DNA from: Microcaldota archaeon
GTDB lineage: Archaea; Aenigmatarchaeota; Aenigmatarchaeia; QMZP01; QMZT01
Reading direction: 5' to 3'
Length of the DNA: 18,895 nt
Assembly (NCBI GenBank): GCA_013151465.1
Contig: JAADIF010000092.1
Coordinates: 1 to 18,895 of the forward strand
The translations under genes and the position numbers were made by a program. Below the pieces are notes generated by a model. It saw only the letters and a list, made by a program, of their open reading frames with translations, did not search any database and had not been told where the DNA came from. Position 1 is the stretch's first letter; every line of letters starts with the position of its first letter. Positions 13,554 to 18,895 of the stretch are shown here, in pieces.

Positions 13554-13561
13554 ATTTAAAT
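13554..13561. promoter_or_regulatory. Palindromic bidirectional TATA box (EamA leftward, TraB rightward)
   Basis: ATTTAAAT is a perfect palindrome centred 24-25 nt from the EamA ATG (13533) and 27-28 nt from the TraB ATG (13585). Both distances fit leaderless initiation. No second TATA-like sequence is seen in the 51-bp gap, so one site may serve both genes. Confidence 0.5.
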
Positions 13562-13584
13562 CACTCCGGGAACTAAAACCACAT

Positions 13585-14334
13585 ATGCCCCGCATAATTA
13601 TTGTCCCGACATCCCATATAGCAGAAGATTCCATAAGAAAGATACGCAAAGCCATAGAGAATGAAGAGCCGGACTGCGTTGCAGTCGAGCTTGATGCGCC
13701 CAGATTTCATGCGCTAAAAAGCAGGGAGAGCGCATCATCACTTGAGCTAATAAAAAACGTGGGGTTTGCGACATTTGCAATATTCTGGCTTCTCAAATAC
13801 CTCCAGCAGAAGCTTGGCGGCATGGTGGGTGTTGTTCCGGGCGCTGACATGCTCTCTGCAGTAGAGGAAGCATCAAAACGAAACATCAATGTGGCTTTCA
13901 TCGACATGGACATACGGATGACCGCCTACCGCTTCAAGACAGAAATCCCTTTTCGGGAAAAACTGAAAATGATAACCTATGCAATCAGGGCGATGCTCCT
14001 TCTTTCTGTCGGAAAATATTTTGTCAGAAAGTCGCCAGCCATAGATTTCAAGGCGAAGGAAATAAAGAACGGCCGCTTGCAGCCATCGAAGAAAGCGGCA
14101 TCCGTCACAGATTTCAAGGCGATAGATCTCACGAAAGTTCCTGAAGAGGATTTCATATCACAGGCGATGGAAATATTCGAAGAGCAGTTTCCAAACCTTT
14201 ACAGGGTACTTGTCACCGAAAGAAATGAGATAATGGCAAAAAACCTGATTGCGCTTTCACAAAGGCATGAAAAGATAGTTGCTGTCGTGGGGGCGGGGCA
14301 CAAAGAAGGTATTGAGGAAGAAATGAAGAAATAA
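13585..14334 (+). CDS. TraB/PrgY-family protein
   Basis: The 249-residue protein carries the TraB-family landmarks: PTSHIAEDS near the N-terminus (the GTxH-type motif), CVAVELDAPRFHAL, NVAFIDMDIRM, then VTERNEIMAKNL and VAVVGAGHKEGI at the C-terminus. The family shares the fold of EreA/ChaN/Tiki putative proteases. The bacterial pheromone-shutdown protein PrgY is a member; the archaeal role is unknown. There is no clear signal peptide; moderately hydrophobic stretches (GFATFAIFWLLKYL, MITYAIRAMLLLSVGKY) may be amphipathic or membrane-associated, and the long C-terminal membrane region of some archaeal TraB proteins is missing. It is transcribed divergently from the EamA gene. Confidence 0.85.
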   Translation: MPRIIIVPTSHIAEDSIRKIRKAIENEEPDCVAVELDAPRFHALKSRESASSLELIKNVGFATFAIFWLLKYLQQKLGGMVGVVPGADMLSAVEEASKRNINVAFIDMDIRMTAYRFKTEIPFREKLKMITYAIRAMLLLSVGKYFVRKSPAIDFKAKEIKNGRLQPSKKAASVTDFKAIDLTKVPEEDFISQAMEIFEEQFPNLYRVLVTERNEIMAKNLIALSQRHEKIVAVVGAGHKEGIEEEMKK

Positions 14335-14346
14335 AAGGTAACTTCA

Positions 14347-16566
14347 TCATGGTGAGCAGTCGTAACTTATATATCCGAAATGGACGCTTTTGCCATTATA
14401 ATCATCATCTTTTCTATCTGCCATTTCGTCCTTATATAGAGGGTTTGTCATCCATACTATGCTCGGCGACGAAGAACTTAATGTAAATGTACCTGGCATG
14501 GTAATAACTGTCCACCCACTCAATGTGTTATCATCCAACCATGTCGAAGTTTCTGCGCCTTTTATCCTGACCCATATATCCTCATGTTGTTGTTCATCTC
14601 CGCTTAACTTTACCTTAAACTTTATTTTTACTTTACGCGTCCTGTCCACTCTCGGAAGTGTCAACTCAATGAATTTATGATCATTTATCCAGCAATTCCA
14701 GCCGCCCGGAAAACTGGAATCTTGGTTACACGAATGGGTTTTTATTCCATACCATGGGTCGGTTCCTCCTGTTACATGATTATGGAGAAGAACCCATTTA
14801 CCACATTTCCATGTAGCGCAGTCAGTGTCGATTGAGCACTCATCGTCTCCTTGACCGCTCATTTCAATACATTTACAAACGCCCCCAGAGTTACAGCTGC
14901 CACAAACCTTGTGAGTTTTACCGCTTCCTCCTCCTGTAACAGTTACACTGATAGGTATCTCTTCACTGCCCCCATTCGAAGTGACCGTGACATTTCCTGT
15001 GTGCTCTCCGGTGGAAAGTCCTGAAGTGGTTACTGTCACGGTGACAGTATCTGTTTCAGTTGTCGTGAAGCCTCTTTGTGGCTGGATTAATATCCATTGT
15101 CTATTGTCAGATGCTGTCCATGTAAGCTTTCCTGTCCCAGCATTACTTATGGAGAGGGTCTTCTGCTCATTTTGACCTATTTGCATATCTCCAAAATCAA
15201 GCGAATTGGGAATGACAGAAAGGCGCGCTCCCCTAAGATCTATTGCATACTTTCCTGACTTTCTGGGGGCGTTCTTTTCCCTTCCTACACTGTCTGTACT
15301 GTAATAGCAGATAGCATATTCCTTCAGTTGTTCTTGTGTTCCTTCAAGCGTGACTGTCGTAGACGCATCTTGCGTTTCTTCATATTCGGCAGATCCAACT
15401 GCAGGACATGATGAACTATAGTCGATTACTTTGTAATACGTCTTTCCGTTGATTCCGCCATTTGAAGTCCTTTCTATTTTCACGTCTATGCTTTGTGTTC
15501 TGGATGCGCTTTGCGGGGTAAGTGATGTTTCCGGCAGGTCGACGACATTCACGATAACATCAATCTCGTCATTTCCTCCGTTTGATGTCACCTTGATAAC
15601 ACTGCGTTGGGGGCCGTACTGAAGCGAGGCGGTGCCAACAGTAACCTCTATTGCGTCCGTCTCAGAGTCCGTTGTGCCGCTTGTCACATTGGTGCTTATC
15701 CAGTTATCTTGCGGCGTAAGCGACCATGAAAGAGTGTCAGAGCCCCTGTTTTTTATTGTGAAGACCATTTTTTCCCCCTCTCCCTTGAAAACATTGCCAA
15801 AATCAAGCTCAGTCGGATTTATCTCAATAAGAAAATGCTCTGCACAATATGCGTTTCTTGTACATTCATCGGCAGCCGAAGGATAATCCGTCATGCATGT
15901 GACGCACCCTGACGATGAGCAGCATCTGCGCGTATATAATCTATCCATGCATAAATTATCGAACATTTCCACATAGTTCATATTGTCCTGAGAGATTGGC
16001 AAACTCTGGATATTTGTTGGATTAATCGTTATATCATTATCGGTGCCATAGTTGTTAATTCCAGATACTATGTCTATGCCATATTTGTTATTCCCCTTTA
16101 TGAGATTCCCCTTTATGAGATTTCCGTCAGAGCCCTCAACGGCGTATATGCCGTTTCCGTTTGACGTTATATTGTTCCCAGTTATGCTGTTTCCTTTCGA
16201 ATGAAGAAGCAGGATGCCGTTCATGCCGTTAGATGCAATATCGTTTGAGGATATAGTCACTTTGGACGATCCTTCAAGTGCAATCCCGTTTTTCCATCCG
16301 GTTATCTTGCAGTTTCTTATTCGGATGTTTGTGTGTCCTCTAAGTAGGACTCCGCTTGCGCCGTTTCCTGAAATGGTGTGGCCTGCGCAGTCGAGTGTTA
16401 CCCCGTCTGCGTTGATTGCAAGGCCGACCGCAGAACCAGTACATTCTAAGTCGCTGTTAAGCGTTATTGATGATGATATTGTATCTCCGCACGCTGCCGC
16501 CGAAGCCGTTGCCGGAAACGATAAAACAGCCAGAACGGCCAACATGAAAAGCGCAAGATATTTCAT
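14347..16566 (-). CDS. Secreted beta-helix / Ig-like mosaic protein
   Basis: The 739-residue protein begins with a signal peptide (KYLALFMLAVLAVLSF, then ATASAAACGD). Domains in order: a right-handed parallel beta-helix of NosD/carbohydrate-binding type (~30-190; GNSITGNNI, NGIYAVEGSDGNLIKGN); a Cys cluster (~205-245); a BACON/ASPM-like sandwich (~250-340, INPTELDFGNVFKGE); a domain with paired Cys (~345-445); a second similar sandwich (~450-545, VIPNSLDFGDMQIGQ); another Cys cluster (~550-590); and a C-terminal domain with many aromatics. No C-terminal membrane helix or sorting signal is apparent, so it is secreted or non-covalently surface-bound. Sugar binding is an inference from fold types. 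Confidence 0.85.
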   Translation of the reverse strand: MKYLALFMLAVLAVLSFPATASAAACGDTISSSITLNSDLECTGSAVGLAINADGVTLDCAGHTISGNGASGVLLRGHTNIRIRNCKITGWKNGIALEGSSKVTISSNDIASNGMNGILLLHSKGNSITGNNITSNGNGIYAVEGSDGNLIKGNLIKGNNKYGIDIVSGINNYGTDNDITINPTNIQSLPISQDNMNYVEMFDNLCMDRLYTRRCCSSSGCVTCMTDYPSAADECTRNAYCAEHFLIEINPTELDFGNVFKGEGEKMVFTIKNRGSDTLSWSLTPQDNWISTNVTSGTTDSETDAIEVTVGTASLQYGPQRSVIKVTSNGGNDEIDVIVNVVDLPETSLTPQSASRTQSIDVKIERTSNGGINGKTYYKVIDYSSSCPAVGSAEYEETQDASTTVTLEGTQEQLKEYAICYYSTDSVGREKNAPRKSGKYAIDLRGARLSVIPNSLDFGDMQIGQNEQKTLSISNAGTGKLTWTASDNRQWILIQPQRGFTTTETDTVTVTVTTSGLSTGEHTGNVTVTSNGGSEEIPISVTVTGGGSGKTHKVCGSCNSGGVCKCIEMSGQGDDECSIDTDCATWKCGKWVLLHNHVTGGTDPWYGIKTHSCNQDSSFPGGWNCWINDHKFIELTLPRVDRTRKVKIKFKVKLSGDEQQHEDIWVRIKGAETSTWLDDNTLSGWTVITMPGTFTLSSSSPSIVWMTNPLYKDEMADRKDDDYNGKSVHFGYISYDCSP

Positions 16567-16589
16567 ATTAAATAGTGTATGGGGTTTGT

Positions 16590-16600
16590 CTTATATATCA
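16590..16600 (-). promoter_or_regulatory. TATA box of the secreted mosaic protein gene
   Basis: TGATATATAAG on the minus strand is centred about 29 nt before ATG 16566, giving an almost leaderless message. Confidence 0.5.
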
Positions 16601-16614
16601 ACCCTTCCGTGGGC

Positions 16615-16627
16615 ATTTATTTATACC
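16615..16627 (+). promoter_or_regulatory. TATA element of the ndk gene
   Basis: ATTTATTTATACC predicts initiation near 16647. The leader then carries GAGGTGA (16663-16669), a good Shine-Dalgarno 6 nt before ATG 16676. A second AT-rich site (16646-16656) is an alternative. Confidence 0.45.
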
Positions 16628-16675
16628 TATTCCCACTATTCTATCTCAAAATATAATGATTTGAGGTGAATATGC

Positions 16676-17209
16676 ATGGAAAGGACATTTCTGATGGTAA
16701 AGCCTGATGGAGTCAGAAGAGGGCTTGTCGGGGAAATAATATCGAGGATTGAGAGGAGCGGGCTTAAAATCGTCAAGATGAAGATGCTCACGCCGACAGG
16801 GGATATGGTCGAAAAGCACTACCCATCTTCAGAGGAATGGCTCAGGACAGTGGGCGAGAAGACAAAGAAGAGTTATGAAGAACTGGGACTTGACGTTTCG
16901 CAGGATTTTGATGATACCGATTCTGTTGCGATAGGAAAGGAAGTCAAGAAATGGCTCAGGGATTACATTACATCGGGCCCTGTTGTCGCGATGGTCATCG
17001 AAGGCAACCTTGCGATAAAGAATGTGAGGCGCCTTGCAGGCTTTACGCTTCCGTGCGATGCTGCTCCTGGAACAATCAGGGGCGACTTTGAGATAGACAG
17101 CCCTGACCTTGCAAACAAGGAGCATAGGCCTGTAAGAAACATCGTGCACGCGTCCGGAAACCCCGAAGAGGCAGAGAACGAGATAAAGCTGTGGTTTGGG
17201 GACGAATAA
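16676..17209 (+). CDS. ndk: Nucleoside diphosphate kinase, long archaeal form
   Basis: It balances nucleoside triphosphates by phosphate transfer through a histidine. MVKPDGVRRGLVGEIISRIE, SGPVVAMVIEG, RLAGFTLPCDAAPGTIRGDF and NIVHASGNPEEAENEI are unmistakable; the phospho-accepting His is about residue 158. At 177 residues it is longer than the usual ~150 because of an insertion around residues 57-90 (TVGEKTKKSYEELGL to VKKWLRDY) between the SSEEW segment and SGPVVA. GAGGTGA precedes the ATG. With the adenylate kinase gene two genes downstream it forms a nucleotide-kinase neighbourhood. Confidence 0.95.
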   Translation: MERTFLMVKPDGVRRGLVGEIISRIERSGLKIVKMKMLTPTGDMVEKHYPSSEEWLRTVGEKTKKSYEELGLDVSQDFDDTDSVAIGKEVKKWLRDYITSGPVVAMVIEGNLAIKNVRRLAGFTLPCDAAPGTIRGDFEIDSPDLANKEHRPVRNIVHASGNPEEAENEIKLWFGDE

Positions 17210-17216
17210 CTTTCGG

Positions 17217-17227
17217 CTTTAAATATC
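17217..17227 (+). promoter_or_regulatory. TATA box of the gene at 17247
   Basis: CTTTAAATATC is centred 25 nt before ATG 17247, predicting a leaderless transcript independent of ndk. Confidence 0.5.
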
Positions 17228-17246
17228 AAGAAGCCAACCTGATAAC

Positions 17247-17642
17247 ATGGGAAGCCTTATAGAGATAAATGACACATTGCAGCTAAGTTCCGGGCAGGGA
17301 TTTCCTAAAGAGCTGGACTATGAGAAACACAAAACAAAGCCGTTTACAGCCAAAGAATTCGAGGGCAGGGTCTTTGAGTTTTTTGGAAAAGAGGGAATCA
17401 GATTATATCAGGTCCCGCCCGTCAGGAATTTTCTTGTCCAGAATATCGGCGGGAAGTGGCTTTATTGGGGCCTTGTGCATATTACAGAAGTCCGCCATGA
17501 TAATATCAACAGGACGACCTCCGGAAAATTCAAAATAGTCTATATTTATACCCCTGAAGAGATGAAGGCTGTTCACGGCATTGTTGACAGGGACAAAGAA
17601 ACAGATTTTTTCGAAAGCAGTGCAAAACGTCTTTCAGTCTAA
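17247..17642 (+). CDS. Conserved-looking hypothetical protein between ndk and adk
   Basis: The 131-residue soluble protein has no signal peptide or membrane helix. It has a short helical start, FTAKEFEGRVFEFFGKEGIRLYQ, a Trp/aromatic beta region (GGKWLYWGLVHITEVRHDN) and KFKIVYIYTPEEMKAVHGI near the end. Codon use resembles its neighbours, and the position between two nucleotide kinases with short gaps on each side suggests a stable housekeeping gene. I do not recognise a named family and assign no function. Confidence 0.75.
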   Translation: MGSLIEINDTLQLSSGQGFPKELDYEKHKTKPFTAKEFEGRVFEFFGKEGIRLYQVPPVRNFLVQNIGGKWLYWGLVHITEVRHDNINRTTSGKFKIVYIYTPEEMKAVHGIVDRDKETDFFESSAKRLSV

Positions 17643-17653
17643 TATTTTTATTT
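17643..17653 (+). promoter_or_regulatory. TATA box of adk
   Basis: TATTTTTATTT directly follows the stop of the upstream gene and is centred 27 nt before ATG 17675, consistent with a leaderless adk message. Confidence 0.45.
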
Positions 17654-17674
17654 CTGCACAGGCATTAACGATTT

Positions 17675-18316
17675 ATGAAAATCGTGTTTTTGGGACCGCC
17701 CGGCTCGGGGAAAGGAACGACAGCATCGAGGGTTGCTCCTAAGCTTGGAATCCCGCATATATCTACTGGGGCGCTTTTCAGGGAGAACATATCACAAAAG
17801 ACGCCGATAGGGATCGAAGCAGAAAAATACGTGGAAGACGGAAAGCTTGTTCCCGATGAGATAGTCATGCGCATGCTCGTGGAGCGCCTTGAAGAAGATA
17901 ACTGCAAAAAAGGATTCATTCTTGACGGCGTTCCGAGAACCCTGCCGCAGGCAGAGATGCTCGAGAAGATGACAGGTATTGATATTGTCATTTATCTTGA
18001 CGTTCCTGATGACATAGTAATCGCAAGAAACTCAGCCCGTGTGTCATGTGAAAAGTGCGGAAGGATTTACAACCTGCGTACGCTCCCTCCAAAAAAGGAG
18101 GGTGTGTGCGATGTGTGCGGCGGAAAGCTTGTGAGAAGGCCCGACGACGAGCCCGATGTTATCAGAGAGCGCCTTGAGGTTTACAGGAAAGAGACCGCCC
18201 CGCTAATAGATTTCTACAAACAGAAAGGGATTCTCAGGAAGGTTAAGTGCGATAAGATTGATGAGCCGCCTGAAGTGGTGGTCGGGAAGGTTATGGGGAT
18301 TGTTGATGGCATATGA
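17675..18316 (+). CDS. adk: Adenylate kinase with zinc-binding LID
   Basis: It catalyses ATP + AMP to 2 ADP. P-loop GPPGSGKGT occupies residues 7-15, followed by HISTGALFR (AMP site), GKLVPDEIV, and GFILDGVPRTLPQAE (usually DGFPRT; here Val replaces Phe). The LID has four cysteines, C125-x2-C128 and C145-x2-C148, in the zinc-binding arrangement of long, bacterial-type adenylate kinases; the length of 213 residues agrees. Many archaea use the trimeric AdkA type instead, so this form hints at ancient transfer or at a lineage that keeps the long type. Confidence 0.95.
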   Translation: MKIVFLGPPGSGKGTTASRVAPKLGIPHISTGALFRENISQKTPIGIEAEKYVEDGKLVPDEIVMRMLVERLEEDNCKKGFILDGVPRTLPQAEMLEKMTGIDIVIYLDVPDDIVIARNSARVSCEKCGRIYNLRTLPPKKEGVCDVCGGKLVRRPDDEPDVIRERLEVYRKETAPLIDFYKQKGILRKVKCDKIDEPPEVVVGKVMGIVDGI

Positions 18317-18381
18317 ATCTTAAAAATGATTCGAGATTATGCCAATACGCATATGTAATCTAAGAAAACACATGCCTTGAT

Positions 18382-18735
18382 TTATCTGTTTTTGATTCCA
18401 AAGAAATTAATGAATTCTTCGTTTTGTTGTTCAAGTTTAGCAAAAACACCAAAAAGAGACGATTTCGTGCGTGGTGATAACTTCGACTCATTTCCGATAA
18501 GATAACGATTTACTTCATTCATCTCATCTTTGGTAGTAGGTCTTAAATGTTCGTCTCTAATGCGATCAGGACCCCATACACAAATGTCATATGCAAATCC
18601 TTTTTCTAAATCTCCATCTATTATTCGCATAACTTGATACATTGGTTCTGGCGTTAATGCAACAGCTTCTTTTCGTAGGTTTGGATCTATGCTATGCAAA
18701 ATCACGACAGGTAGTCCTTTTTTATTATAGAGCAC
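18382..18735 (-). CDS. Hypothetical protein, orphan, GTG start
   Basis: The 117-residue protein has no signal peptide or membrane helix. It starts with a beta-type stretch (GLPVVILHSIDPN) and continues with EPMYQVMRIIDGDLEKGFAY, DICVWGPDRIRDEH and a helical C-terminus (LFGVFAKLEQQNEEFINFFG). No family is recognised. GTG 18735 is the first possible start: the frame stays open for 36 more codons upstream (to a stop at 18844-18846) without ATG, GTG or TTG. A TATA-like box at 18769-18779 (minus strand) supports the GTG. Base composition is AT-rich, like the orphan gene at 8365-8778. Confidence 0.6.
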   Translation of the reverse strand: MLYNKKGLPVVILHSIDPNLRKEAVALTPEPMYQVMRIIDGDLEKGFAYDICVWGPDRIRDEHLRPTTKDEMNEVNRYLIGNESKLSPRTKSSLFGVFAKLEQQNEEFINFFGIKNR

Positions 18736-18768
18736 TAAATTCGATTGTTCGGGAAGTTTAGGGTAGTC

Positions 18769-18779
18769 CGTATATAATC
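18769..18779 (-). promoter_or_regulatory. Possible TATA box for the GTG-start orphan gene
   Basis: GATTATATACG on the minus strand would place initiation near 18748, about 13 nt before GTG 18735. Confidence 0.35.
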
Positions 18780-18895
18780 GTTTCCGATATTTCGATTGTA
18801 TTTTGGCTCTGTAGAAACCCTTGAAAACGAGAAGAAGAGTTAATTATAAAGGGGATATCGCCCCAAATGTTAATTGTTGAAAACCAACATAAGGA

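Overview
The window is archaeal. It carries deoxyhypusine synthase, pyruvoyl-dependent arginine decarboxylase, the archaeal tRNA 2'-O-methyltransferase Trm56, a TraB-family protein, a tRNA gene interrupted in its T-loop, and AT-rich TATA boxes centred about 26 nt upstream of start codons, so that many genes look leaderless. Large sequon-rich or beta-helical surface proteins, many one- or two-gene units and several tiny zinc proteins would suit an uncultured or DPANN-like archaeon, but the sequence alone does not fix the lineage.

Layout, left to right. 1-3100: the 3' part of a large cadherin-like, heavily N-glycosylated surface protein with a C-terminal membrane anchor, followed by a 49-residue zinc-finger protein. 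3147-5095: a tRNA-maturation block made of tRNA-Ser(GGA) with an ~80-nt intron in the T-loop, Trm56 (which methylates C56 of the same T-loop), RNase Z, and a small protein resembling the KEOPS subunit Pcc1. 5096-5695: a non-coding, AT-rich stretch holding two near-identical 92-bp elements that each fold into a long hairpin, with a 34-codon leaderless small ORF between them. 5696-6168: convergent genes for a 42-residue zinc ribbon and a CsaA-like tRNA-binding OB-fold protein. 6344-8276: a tightly overlapping operon of deoxyhypusine synthase, a four-helix membrane protein and arginine decarboxylase, linking the start of polyamine synthesis to hypusine formation on aIF5A. 8365-8778: an orphan hypothetical gene.

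9037-12033: a double-domain ThyX-like protein followed by serine hydroxymethyltransferase, a one-carbon/thymidylate pair. The gap between them holds a three-unit, 21-bp-period palindromic iteron array. 11999-12653: a hicBA toxin-antitoxin cassette flanked by a 64-bp direct repeat. The repeat duplicates the junction where glyA and the following convergent EamA transporter gene abut, so the cassette appears to have been inserted there. 12625-14334: EamA and TraB genes diverge from one palindromic TATA box. 14347-16566: a secreted beta-helix/Ig-like mosaic protein. 16676-18316: nucleoside diphosphate kinase, a conserved unknown and adenylate kinase. 18382-18735: another orphan gene.

The observations most worth following are the twin hairpin elements with their small ORF, the repeat-flanked hicBA cassette, the iteron array before glyA, and the T-loop tRNA intron next to the T-loop methyltransferase gene. 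All functional calls are from reading the sequence by eye; no database search was run.
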